From: Chloroflexota bacterium
GTDB lineage: Bacteria; Chloroflexota; Ktedonobacteria; Ktedonobacterales; Ktedonobacteraceae
DNA length: 15,705 nucleotides
NCBI GenBank assembly: GCA_005879655.1
Contig: VBJK01000135.1
Location: forward strand, 1 to 15,705
Direction of reading: 5' to 3'
In this document: positions 1 to 6,994 of the stretch, piece by piece
How positions within the stretch are numbered: position 1 is the first letter of the stretch
How the letters are laid out: the number at the start of each line of letters is the position of its first letter
The notes under the pieces: generated by a model
Database searches by the model: none
Told to the model about the DNA's origin: nothing
What the model saw: the letters and a program-made list of their open reading frames with translations, nothing else
Position numbers and translations under genes: made by a program

Positions 1-18
1 GTAAAATTGTTTTTGCAT
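1..18 (-). CDS. 5' end of a leftward gene, cut by the window edge
   Basis: On the minus strand an AGGAGG ribosome-binding site (31-26) sits 7 nt before an ATG at 18-16, and the frame stays open to the edge, reading M-Q-K-Q-F-Y. A second in-frame ATG at 24-22 is only 1 nt from the Shine-Dalgarno, so the start at 18 is preferred. The gene is divergent from proS. Six codons say nothing about function; the call rests on the strong ribosome-binding site. Confidence 0.5.
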
Positions 19-71
19 TTTCATGCCTCCTGACTTGTGCGTGCTTACTTTGTATTCCGCTAAAGAAAAGC

Positions 72-101
72 TTGACACTGCATCATATCATAGTGTATTC
101 T
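72..101 (+). promoter_or_regulatory. sigma70-type promoter for the proS leader
   Basis: A consensus -35 TTGACA (72-77) and a -10 TATTCT (96-101) are separated by 18 bp. The expected transcript start, near 108, lies just upstream of the first T-box pairings, so spacing and position both fit. No operator-like dyad is evident, which suggests control acts mainly through the leader RNA. Confidence 0.6.
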
Positions 102-120
102 TGGGACAATGATAGAGAAT

Positions 121-376
121 ATCTGACAACGCGACGATCAGGAACAGTAGACGAGCGTGTAGTCAAACAGCGAGCCGCGAGAGTGCAAGGCGGTAGATGA
201 ACCACGTCAAACCCACCTGAGAGCGTCAGTGAGAAACTGATCGGTAGCCCTCACCGTTAGCAGAGGGTGCGGTTTGTTCGTAACCGCATGAGTGGAACCA
301 GTGCTGCGAAGCATGGTTTAAATGAGGTGGTACCACGAGTAATAATCTCGTCCTTATGTAGGGCGAGGTTTTTTTA
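121..376 (+). promoter_or_regulatory. T-box riboswitch, proline-responsive, upstream of proS
   Basis: The leader carries the T-box signature GAGGTGGTACCACGAG (324-339). Its UGGU (328-331) would pair with the NCCA end of uncharged tRNA, and the U matches the discriminator A73 usual in bacterial tRNA-Pro. Stem I can be closed by GACG (133-136) with CGTC (224-227). The best specifier codon is CCC (212-214) followed by A, a proline codon agreeing with the downstream gene; CCT (216-218) is an alternative. Two well-formed hairpins follow: TGCGGTT/AACCGCA (268-288) and a bulged stem capped by a GCGA tetraloop (296-318). The class is identified confidently; the specifier is inferred from position. 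Confidence 0.88.
347..375 (+). terminator. T-box intrinsic terminator
   Basis: CTCGTCC (347-353) pairs with GGGCGAG (361-367) across a 7-nt loop with one G-U pair, followed by a seven-T run (369-375). It lies immediately after the T-box sequence and before proS. In the standard T-box mechanism uncharged tRNA stabilises a competing antiterminator that includes the T-box sequence, preventing this hairpin. Confidence 0.85.
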
Positions 377-405
377 TTGCATGGACTATCATGAAGGTGA
401 ATGCT

Positions 406-1809
406 ATGGTTAACGTTAATGATGAAAAATATGTCGAAGACATCACTGATCAGGATGACAATTTTTCCAAGTGGTACAACCAGGTGGTGCGCAAAGCTGA
501 GTTAGCAGACTATGCGCCAGTGCGCGGTTGTATGATTATTCGCCCTTATGGCTATGCCATCTGGGAGAATATTCAGCAGCATATGGATGCTCGCTTCAAA
601 GAGACTGGTGTTGTTAATGCCTACTTCCCGCTACTCATTCCGCGTAGCTTTCTGGAGCGGGAGGCTGAACATATCGAGGGCTTTGCGCCGGAGGTTGCCT
701 GGGTGACACGCGGTGGTGGTGAGGAACTGGAAGAGCCGTTGGCAATTCGCCCAACCAGCGAAACGATTATTGGTCATACCTATGCCAAATGGGTACAGAG
801 CTATCGCGATCTGCCCATTTTGATTAATCAGTGGAACAACGTTATGCGTTGGGAGAAGCGCACCAGCCTTTTCTTGCGCACCTCCGAGTTCCTCTGGCAG
901 GAAGGTCATACCTACCGTGCCTTTGCTGAGGAGGACGCTGCTATCCCGGTAATCGTTGGGCGCAAGAGCGAGAACGAGAAGTTTGCTGGTGCATTGCGCA
1001 CGTATTCGATTGAAGCCCTGATGGGCGATGGTAAGGCGCTACAGGCTGGTACCAGCCATAATCTCGGCCATAACTTCGCTAAGAGCTTTGATATCCAATA
1101 CCTGGATGCCGATGGGCAACGCAAGTTCTGCGCTACCACCAGTTGGGGTGTCAGTACACGTATGATCGGTGGCATTATCATGGTGCACGGTGATAAGTCC
1201 GGTCTGATCCTGCCGCCCCGTCTGGCACCCTATCAGGCGGTGATTGTGCCGATCTGGCGTAAGGAAGCAGACAAAGAGGCCGTCACGAGTGCTATAGACC
1301 GTATTCAGAAGATGCTCAAAGGCAAAGTCCGTCTCAAGGTCGATATGAGCGAGAATACTCCTGGCTGGAAGTTCAACGAATGGGAGCTGCGTGGGGTGCC
1401 TGTGCGTATGGAGATTGGGCCACGCGATGTGCAAAACAATAGTGTTGTACTAGTGCGCCGCGATAGTCGTGCCAAAGAGGTCGTCTCGGTTGATGCATTG
1501 GAGACACGCCTGCCCGCATTGTTGGAGGAAGTGCAGCGGGCGCTCTTCCAGCGCGCATTGGAGTTCCAGGCAAAGAACACACACGCCACTGATAGTTATG
1601 AGGAATTCAAGCGCATCATAGCAGAAGATCGTGGCTTTGTCCGTGTGAAGTGGGCCGAGGATAGCCAGGCCGAATTGGCCATCAAGGAAGAGACTAAGGC
1701 AACCCTGCGCGTGATTCCGTTCGATCAGCCAGAGGGCGGCGTCAAGGGCAAGTGCATTTATACGGGCAAGCCCGCTACCTGTGAGGCGATTTTTGCTCGT
1801 GCGTATTAG
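406..1809 (+). CDS. proS: prolyl-tRNA synthetase, archaeal/eukaryote-like type
   Basis: Cytoplasmic class II synthetase that charges tRNA-Pro with proline. From the chosen start it has 467 aa. Visible motifs are the class II motif 2 region around RWEKRTSLFLRTSEFLWQEG (148-167), GTSHNLGHNF (215-224), TTSWGVSTRM (244-253) and the motif 3 region GDKSGLILPPRLAP (262-275). The protein ends in FARAY, the C-terminal tyrosine typical of this type. There is no room for the INS editing domain of the long bacterial ProRS. The C-terminal zinc region is reduced: C450 and C459 remain, but the earlier cysteine pair of archaeal homologues reads as non-cysteine residues around 417-422. An in-frame ATG at 391 is possible, but GAAGGTGA (393-400) is a good ribosome-binding site for 406. 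First gene of a probable proS-csaA-argJ operon, under T-box control. Confidence 0.95.
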   Translation: MVNVNDEKYVEDITDQDDNFSKWYNQVVRKAELADYAPVRGCMIIRPYGYAIWENIQQHMDARFKETGVVNAYFPLLIPRSFLEREAEHIEGFAPEVAWVTRGGGEELEEPLAIRPTSETIIGHTYAKWVQSYRDLPILINQWNNVMRWEKRTSLFLRTSEFLWQEGHTYRAFAEEDAAIPVIVGRKSENEKFAGALRTYSIEALMGDGKALQAGTSHNLGHNFAKSFDIQYLDADGQRKFCATTSWGVSTRMIGGIIMVHGDKSGLILPPRLAPYQAVIVPIWRKEADKEAVTSAIDRIQKMLKGKVRLKVDMSENTPGWKFNEWELRGVPVRMEIGPRDVQNNSVVLVRRDSRAKEVVSVDALETRLPALLEEVQRALFQRALEFQAKNTHATDSYEEFKRIIAEDRGFVRVKWAEDSQAELAIKEETKATLRVIPFDQPEGGVKGKCIYTGKPATCEAIFARAY

Positions 1810-1853
1810 GCCCTAGTTGTCCTGTACCTCGCACAGAAAGTTCATGTTTACAG

Positions 1854-2186
1854 ATGATTACGTATGATGACTTTGTAAAAGTCGATATCCGTGTTGGCCG
1901 CATCATGCAGGTCGAAGACTTTCCGCAGGCCCGCAAGCCTGCTTATAAGCTGACCATCGATTTTGGCGCTGAAATTGGCGTGAAACGATCTTCGGTACAA
2001 GTTACCAAGCATTATACCAAAGAGGAATTGCTGGGCATGCTGGTGATCGCCGTAGTGAACTTTCCAGCTAAGCAGATTGGTCCATTTCGTTCTGAGGTCT
2101 TAACACTGGGGGTACCCGATAGCGAAGGTGGCGTTGTGCTGCTAAACCCGACACAGGAAGTTCCGCTTGGCGGTAAAATGTTTTGA
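1854..2186 (+). CDS. csaA: CsaA-type tRNA-binding domain protein / secretion chaperone
   Basis: A 110-aa single-domain OB-fold protein of the CsaA/Trbp111 family, close to the full length expected for CsaA. It opens with DFVKVDIRVGRI (6-17), carries FPQARKPAYKLTIDFG (23-38) and RSSVQVTKHYT (45-55), and has the VVNFPAKQIGPF segment characteristic of CsaA. In Bacillus CsaA is described as an export chaperone, while the fold is that of dimeric tRNA-binding proteins such as the MetRS C-terminal domain. The distance from the proS stop is 44 bp, so the two are probably cotranscribed, which would suit a tRNA-related role. The ribosome-binding site is weak (AGAAAG, about 14 nt upstream). Family assignment is confident; which role applies here is not visible. 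Confidence 0.9.
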   Translation: MITYDDFVKVDIRVGRIMQVEDFPQARKPAYKLTIDFGAEIGVKRSSVQVTKHYTKEELLGMLVIAVVNFPAKQIGPFRSEVLTLGVPDSEGGVVLLNPTQEVPLGGKMF

Positions 2187-2229
2187 ATACTTGTTTTATT
2201 CTTATCCATTCTGGGGGAGGACCATTCTC

Positions 2230-3333
2230 ATGCAAACATTAGCCCTCCAACCACAGGGCTTTCGTTCCTGTGCAAAAAATATCGGCATCAGGGATGACAC
2301 GCTCGACTTTACAGTGATCGCTTCGGATGTGCCTGCATCCGCAGCTGGCATGTTTACGCAGAGCCGTTTTTGCGGGGCAGCTATTATTGTAGGACGGGAA
2401 CATGTGGCCGATGGACGTTTGCAAGCCTTTGTCATTAATAGCAAAAACGCGAATGTCGCCACTGGCAATGACGGACTCGCCAATACTCATGAGATCGTGC
2501 GTCTCGTTAGCGAAGAACTGCACATTGCCCCCAACGATATTTTACCCTCGTCCACAGGCGTTACCGGACGACAACTACCCATGGCAAGAATACGTGAGGG
2601 GATTAAGGGGCTTCGCCATGAAATGAAGACAGATCAGCTTGCACAATCTGCGCTTGCCATTATGACCACTGATACGCGTCCCAAATTGCGCTCCTGCAAA
2701 GTAGGCAATGCCGTCCTGGTTGGGATGGCAAAGGGCGTTGGCATGATTGAGCCTGACCTGGCTACTATGTTGAGCTACTTTGTCACCGATGCAAGGATTG
2801 CCCCTGATCTCCTCAAAGAGTGCCTCACAGAAGCCGTTGAGTACTCTTTCAACATGGTCAGTGTCGATACTGATACAAGCACCAGCGATACCGTGGCCAT
2901 CATGGCGAACGGCTTAGCGGGCGAAGTTGATATCGTTGAGTTCCGGCAGGCATTACAGCAGATGGCGATTGAGCTGACGAAGGAGATTGCCAGGGACGGT
3001 GAAGGAGCGACGAAACTGATTGAGGTAGTGGTCGATCAGGCTGCTTCTTTTGCCCAGGCCAAGCGCGTTGCCAAAGCCATCGTCAACTCGCCGCTGGTCA
3101 AGACAGCCATCTTTGGCGGCGATCCCAACTGGGGCCGTGTTGCCATGGCGATTGGCAAGTGCCATGAGCAAACCGCTATCGTCCCAGAGAAAGTTACTAT
3201 TGCCTTTGGCGACTTGCCAGTATACCAGGGCCGTAGCTTAGGCGAGGACAACCTGGACGCTTTGCAGGCGTATCTGCAAAATCCTGAGATCGTTATCCAT
3301 GTCTCACTAGGTCTTGGTGATGCTATCGCCTAG
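2230..3333 (+). CDS. argJ: glutamate N-acetyltransferase / ornithine acetyltransferase, C-terminally shortened
   Basis: Arginine biosynthesis enzyme that moves the acetyl group from N-acetylornithine to glutamate. It is a self-cleaving Ntn-type enzyme. Hallmarks: SSTGVTG (107-113, oxyanion T109-G110), MAKGVGMIEPDLATML (166-181) with the autoprocessing and nucleophile residue T179 after A178, SVDTDTSTSDT (211-221), DGEGATK (256-262) and FGGDPNWGRV (295-304). The start is set by GGGGGAGG (2213-2220), 9 nt before ATG 2230; an upstream extension to 2167 overlaps csaA and lacks support. The protein is 367 aa against about 400 for the family. It stops at GLGDAIA, where relatives continue for some 20-25 residues (a W-G-C-D-L..Y-V-x-I-N-A type tail). 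The last codons and the TAG stop are part of the first unit of the 15-bp array, so the end seems to have been replaced. Possibly reduced or altered activity. Confidence 0.88.
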   Translation: MQTLALQPQGFRSCAKNIGIRDDTLDFTVIASDVPASAAGMFTQSRFCGAAIIVGREHVADGRLQAFVINSKNANVATGNDGLANTHEIVRLVSEELHIAPNDILPSSTGVTGRQLPMARIREGIKGLRHEMKTDQLAQSALAIMTTDTRPKLRSCKVGNAVLVGMAKGVGMIEPDLATMLSYFVTDARIAPDLLKECLTEAVEYSFNMVSVDTDTSTSDTVAIMANGLAGEVDIVEFRQALQQMAIELTKEIARDGEGATKLIEVVVDQAASFAQAKRVAKAIVNSPLVKTAIFGGDPNWGRVAMAIGKCHEQTAIVPEKVTIAFGDLPVYQGRSLGEDNLDALQAYLQNPEIVIHVSLGLGDAIA

Positions 3334-3429
3334 GGCACCATCGCCTAGGGCACCATCGCCCAGGGCACCATCGCCTAGGGCACCATCGCCCAGGGCACCA
3401 TCGCCCAAGGCACCATCGCCCAGGGCACC
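3325..3429. repeat. left 15-bp tandem array, 7 units
   Basis: Seven back-to-back units of ATCGCC(T/C)AGGGCACC, with variation mainly at one T/C position and one G-to-A change in unit 6. Unit 1 supplies the last Ile-Ala codons and the TAG stop of argJ. The array runs directly into the palindromic core at 3430. It is the reverse complement of the array on the other side of the core. Confidence 0.97.
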
Positions 3430-3504
3430 CACAAGGGATGCCCCTACAATGGTACGCATCGGCTTGCGACGCGCGTTCGTACCATTGTAGGGGCATCCCT
3501 TGTG
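3430..3504. repeat. palindromic core between the two arrays (REP-pair-like)
   Basis: Two arms in inverted orientation with their GTAG ends facing each other: CTAC at 3444-3447 on the left and GTAG at 3487-3490 on the right. Between them AATGGTACG (3448-3456) pairs with CGTACCATT (3478-3486) around a 21-bp unpaired centre. Each GTAG is followed outward by a segment that can itself fold (GGGCA.CCC ttgt GGG.TGCCC, 3491-3511 on the right), and this runs into the tandem array. A second, array-free copy is at 6991-7098. Confidence 0.9.
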
Positions 3505-3739
3505 GGTGCCCTGGGCGATGGTGCCCTGGGCGATGGTGCCCTAGGCGATGGTGCCCTGGGCGATGGTGCCTTGGGCGATGGTGCCTTGGGCGATGGTGCC
3601 CTAGGCGATGGTGCCCTAGGCGATGGTACCCTGGGCGATGGTGCCCTAGGCGATGGTGCCTTGGGCGATGGTGTCCTGGGCGATGGTGCCCTAGGCGATG
3701 GTGCTCTGCGCGATGGTGTCCTGGGCGATGGTGCTCTGC
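3505..3739. repeat. right 15-bp tandem array, 15 full units plus a partial one
   Basis: Fifteen complete units of GGTGCC(C/T)T(G/A)GGCGAT (3505-3729) plus the start of another (3730-3739), the reverse complement of the left array. Divergence rises toward the outer end, where GGTGTCC and GGTGCTCTGCGC forms appear, suggesting the newest copies are nearest the core. Because the unit is 15 nt, the frame stays open and reads as repeated Ala-Leu-Gly-Asp-Gly. The array ends 15 bp before the stop codon of the leftward glycosidase gene. Confidence 0.97.
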
Positions 3740-3753
3740 GGTGGGTAGCGGTG

Positions 3754-4569
3754 CTACTTTACAGCAATCACAATGGGTAGCGCCGTAAAAGGCTCAATAC
3801 TTACCTGCTGCTGTCCATGCGTGTTGACATAGAAACCTGTTGAAGCACCGCCATCGAGGTTCAGCGCAGTCTTAAGCTCAAGATCAGACGAGACAAGTAT
3901 ATCTGCCAACTCATCAAGGGTGAATGCCCGACCTGGACTGACAATAAACAGCAGGTTGCCATGTTTATCAATCGCAACCACGCTACGGCGGTCATTCACC
4001 GAGTTGGCAGTAAACTGTGTCCGCTGACCATTAAGCATCAGTAGGGGCGCTGATTGGGTTACTTGCTGTAATTGTTCGGAGGGATCATAGGGCTGTTCAC
4101 CAAGGGAGCGCAAGCTGATACGACCACTTGCATCAACAGCGAGCATACCGCCAAACCCCTGGTATGATGCGCCATGTGCCTCCCCATCAGAGATCAGCAG
4201 GCCGGAAGGTCGATAATTCTTATCGAAGTAGCCACCATTGATGAGCACTTGAGCACCGGTTTGTTTCATCCACGAGTTCATCGTCAATGGCTGGTCGGGA
4301 TGGTAATCCACGCTGAGATGGATGTGTTTGGGATCGAGGCGTACAATGGTAATGATATCGCTGATGTTTTCGGGACTGTTCCACTGCTCGTAGCGTAACT
4401 CGATGCCAGAGGATTGCAACAACCACGTATTCAAGTGTTGGCTATTGAAAGAAGGTGTCCCGTCGGGGGTTGCAACTGTAACAACATCACACGATAGTAG
4501 TAACGTGCTCATCAGTGAGCACGTTACCAAGTATAAGAGGCGCATGAGCAATGAGTATCGTATTGGCAT
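3754..4569 (-). CDS. NAGPA/DUF2233-type phosphodiester glycosidase-like lipoprotein
   Basis: 271 aa. The N-terminus has a basic start, a hydrophobic stretch (about 11-26) and a plausible lipobox L-L-S-C with C27, so it is probably an exported lipoprotein. The remainder matches the phosphodiester glycosidase domain named after human NAGPA: INGGYFD (110-116), GFGGMLAVD (138-146), DRRSVVAID (193-201) and the C-terminal NLDGGASTGFYV (237-248). Family members remove sugar residues from phosphodiester-linked glycans; the substrate here is unknown, with cell-wall glycopolymers a reasonable guess. The start has AGGA at suitable distance; M9 is an alternative that would keep the signal. Upstream on the same strand lies a D-Ala-D-Ala carboxypeptidase-like gene, which fits an envelope role. 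The 3' end faces argJ across the large inverted repeat. Confidence 0.82.
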   Translation of the reverse strand: MPIRYSLLMRLLYLVTCSLMSTLLLSCDVVTVATPDGTPSFNSQHLNTWLLQSSGIELRYEQWNSPENISDIITIVRLDPKHIHLSVDYHPDQPLTMNSWMKQTGAQVLINGGYFDKNYRPSGLLISDGEAHGASYQGFGGMLAVDASGRISLRSLGEQPYDPSEQLQQVTQSAPLLMLNGQRTQFTANSVNDRRSVVAIDKHGNLLFIVSPGRAFTLDELADILVSSDLELKTALNLDGGASTGFYVNTHGQQQVSIEPFTALPIVIAVK

Positions 4570-4596
4570 CTAAAATATTCCTGTTCTATTAAAGAT

Positions 4597-4707
4597 CGTA
4601 ATTGCGCAATTTATTATGCTATGATCCAAAAAAACATTGTAGATATGCAACATATTATGCCTGTTTTATTCTATTATGGCTCTGGCGCAATAAATTGCGC
4701 AACTACG
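4597..4707. repeat. GTAG-footed palindromic element (MITE/REP-pair-like), 111 bp
   Basis: Terminal arms 4597-4615 and 4689-4707 are inverted and match at 18 of 19 positions. The right end, read inward on the minus strand, is GTAG-TT-GCGCAATTTATTGCGC, a foot plus a perfect small hairpin. The left end has GTAA instead of GTAG and a degraded second half. It lies between two leftward genes, in the 199-bp gap downstream of the carboxypeptidase gene. It contains no credible gene. Confidence 0.8.
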
Positions 4708-4768
4708 GAATGGGCTTCTACTCTTCTCGAAGCAGAAAATGACGCGCACCTTTTCTTCGCCCGCCATC

Positions 4769-6664
4769 CTACTGAGTCGTACACTGATTCGTTGACGTAT
4801 CGCATTGAATCGTCGCGTGCTCGAATTTCTGGCTAAAGGTGGTACCCGCAGCTAATTTTGGTAGGCTGAGTGGATAGCCGAAATTTTGCAATCCTTTGTT
4901 TTGATCAAAGTAGTTAAGAAACGGTGGCGAAACGCTATAACCCGTGTAGATATAATAACGTCCGTGATTGGCAGTTGGGATCGTATTTTCCTTTTTATCC
5001 TGCACAAAGTAATGCCAACTGGTATCAAAGGGGATCGGATGAAGCAAATCGACATCGTACGGCGATATCCACTGGAACGAGTCAAAGCCCCAATTCATCA
5101 GATCTCGCATATCGGTCCACCAGTCCTTCGTGTGCATGGTGATGCCAATCAAGTGGTGGTTATTGTGTATACAGGAGACAACCTGTATGAAGTTAGTATC
5201 TCCATCCCAGCCCGGCTTCCCGCCATTGACTCCAGGATACCACCAGAGAAACTGATTGTTGTTGATAAAGAAGTGTTCTGCATGATCCGCTGTTGCTGGA
5301 ATATGGAACGCTTTCGTTGCGCTGATCTGTTGAAGCAATGGTATATTCATACTGATACGACCTATCACGGCTAGATCGTGTGCACTGGAATAATGTCCAT
5401 CCTGGAGTAGACCGTGTGGATTCATATAGTGCGTATCGTACATGCCAAGCTGTTGTGCACGTCCATTCATCATAGTAGCGAACGTTGGCACATTGCCGCC
5501 CAGGCCATCGGCGATGGCGGTGGCTGCGTCATTGCCCGAAACCAGCAAGAGTCCATAGAGCAGATCTTGCAACGTATAGGTCTCACCACTTTTAATACCC
5601 ATCAACGAGCTATCGGCTGAGAGTCGATTGATATCATTTGCAATGGCAGGCGTAATGGTAATTTTTTGATTGGCTTGCCCATGCTCAATGGAGAGCACTG
5701 CTGTCATCAATTTGGTCGTACTCAGCATAGGAAGATGCATGAAGGGATTGTGGGCGTAGAGTGTCGCGCCTGTATCTGCATCCAGCAAGTAAGCCGATGT
5801 TGCATAGACAGGCGGGGCAGGATGATCGCTATTAACAGGTGTGATGATGATGTTATGGGGATCGGCAGTAGCTTGTGAACTATTGTTCCCCCCTTGCGTT
5901 GTTATGGTTGTGGTCTGATGAAGGTTACTCGTCACGATATTCCCGATGAGCGGTAAGAAGAGGGCAATCATCAGAATACTCAGGACAATGATGATAAGTG
6001 GTTTGTTATGGCTGAAATTCTGCCAGCGATTGAGTAACGTGCGCGCTTGTGGACGGCTGTTTGTACGATAAGATAGCGCTGGTGATGGCTGATAGACGTT
6101 GGAGGAGCGACGACGGGGTGACACCACAATCTTGCGTGTTCCTGTTGACCCGTCCATTAACTTATCCTTCAGCTCGTCGTCTGCATCTAGAGCTTCTTCT
6201 GCAACATGCACGTTCGGGTACTCAGGGTCATGCGAGTTCTTGTGTTCGGGCGGTGTGAGCCGGGCAGTTGAGCTGGAGCGTTGTATTGCTTGCTGTTTAG
6301 GTGTAGGTTGGGGTGCGGATGCTGGTGGGACTGAGGTTTTTTCAGTGCGTGTCAGTCGTGTAGACGATGGTAATAGTGACATGGATTTTTCGGGTGGGGC
6401 GAGCCTGGCACGTTGAGATGAACGTGCTGTTGCGCCATCTGGCGGTGAGGACTTATGTGTTTTGGAGGTGGCAGACGGCGCATCTTCCTGCAAGCGTGAG
6501 GCACGCTTGACCTTTGGTACTTCAGGATGCTCGTCGCTATAAAACTCTTTATGTCGTTTGCGGAGTCTGGGCACCTCGCTTTCATGCCTTAATGCGCTCG
6601 TACGGCGCGGTTGTTGCTTCTCGGACTGTTCCAGTTGCTCTTCTTCTGGCGGCATTTCTCGCAT
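4769..6664 (-). CDS. membrane-anchored D-Ala-D-Ala carboxypeptidase-like protein (peptidase S11)
   Basis: 631 aa. Residues 1-215 are highly charged and Pro/Ser/Thr-rich, predicted disordered and cytoplasmic. A single hydrophobic segment lies at about 221-245 with R/K before it, so the enzyme part should be outside. The S11 penicillin-binding-protein domain follows: YLLDADTGATLYAHN (292-306), catalytic STTK (315-318), SGN (376-378), and KPG (483-485) at the KTG position. After about 550 there is a short C-terminal module with F-x-x-N-K-G-L-x-x-FGYP (586-598), resembling modules appended to Chloroflexota surface proteins. The likely role is trimming D-Ala from peptidoglycan stem peptides. The disordered N-terminus is unusual, as most S11 enzymes begin with a cleavable signal. 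The start at 6664 follows GGGAG (6679-6675); M4 is an alternative. Confidence 0.85.
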   Translation of the reverse strand: MREMPPEEEQLEQSEKQQPRRTSALRHESEVPRLRKRHKEFYSDEHPEVPKVKRASRLQEDAPSATSKTHKSSPPDGATARSSQRARLAPPEKSMSLLPSSTRLTRTEKTSVPPASAPQPTPKQQAIQRSSSTARLTPPEHKNSHDPEYPNVHVAEEALDADDELKDKLMDGSTGTRKIVVSPRRRSSNVYQPSPALSYRTNSRPQARTLLNRWQNFSHNKPLIIIVLSILMIALFLPLIGNIVTSNLHQTTTITTQGGNNSSQATADPHNIIITPVNSDHPAPPVYATSAYLLDADTGATLYAHNPFMHLPMLSTTKLMTAVLSIEHGQANQKITITPAIANDINRLSADSSLMGIKSGETYTLQDLLYGLLLVSGNDAATAIADGLGGNVPTFATMMNGRAQQLGMYDTHYMNPHGLLQDGHYSSAHDLAVIGRISMNIPLLQQISATKAFHIPATADHAEHFFINNNQFLWWYPGVNGGKPGWDGDTNFIQVVSCIHNNHHLIGITMHTKDWWTDMRDLMNWGFDSFQWISPYDVDLLHPIPFDTSWHYFVQDKKENTIPTANHGRYYIYTGYSVSPPFLNYFDQNKGLQNFGYPLSLPKLAAGTTFSQKFEHATIQCDTSTNQCTTQ

Positions 6665-6793
6665 TTGCCGATTTCTCCCTTACACCATGTTAAACCTGTA
6701 TCAAGTAAATTATCCATCACTTGCTGGTACAAGCATCACCTATGCTTATTAGCTTATATCTATCTTACTCATTTTGTACCTTTGTTGTTAAAC

Positions 6794-6823
6794 AGTATAA
6801 ATGATAGTGACGCTGTCCTGCAA
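6794..6823 (-). promoter_or_regulatory. candidate promoter for the carboxypeptidase gene
   Basis: On the minus strand TTGCAG (6823-6818) and TATACT (6799-6794) are separated by 18 bp. Transcription would begin near 6787, giving an untranslated leader of about 120 nt before the ATG at 6664. This is a sequence match only. Confidence 0.4.
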
Positions 6824-6843
6824 GGTGGACAACCAAACTGGCA

Positions 6844-6994
6844 GGGCTTTGGCGTTTACCCGTTTTGTCTGTTTTGCCACCTTGGGCGGCAGAGGAAAAA
6901 AGAGGTTGCGGGAACACCCCGCACCCCGTCAGGAGGGCTAGCCGCCCTCCTGCACCACTCGCTTTTCCGTCATTTCGGGTAAACGCACAAGCCC
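6844..6994 (+). repeat. GC-rich three-hairpin element, copy 1
   Basis: Ends are complementary: 6844-6862 pairs with 6976-6994 at 17 of 19 positions, including GCGTTTACCCG/CGGGTAAACGC without mismatch. Inside are a near-perfect hairpin GCCACC/GGCGGC (6876-6890), an A-rich linker, a hairpin TGCGGG/CCCGCA (6907-6923), the linker ACCCCGT, and a perfect 9-bp hairpin CAGGAGGGC/GCCCTCCTG (6930-6952). The same order of hairpins and the same linker occur in the copies at 8741-8905 and 13908-14021 with different stem sequences. No gene is seen between 6680 and 7243; this element and the next repeat fill most of that gap. Confidence 0.75.

Noticed and set aside
3325..3739. CRISPR array
   Set aside because: The 15-bp units are contiguous with no spacers, and there are no cas genes.
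3438..3788. Open frame encoding a Cys/Pro/Arg/Trp repeat protein
   Set aside because: It is a second frame of the 15-bp array, with no ribosome-binding site and no family resemblance.
4621..4836. Short rightward open frame of 71 codons
   Set aside because: It begins inside the palindromic element at 4597-4707 and runs into the 3' end of the leftward carboxypeptidase gene; no ribosome-binding site or recognisable domain.
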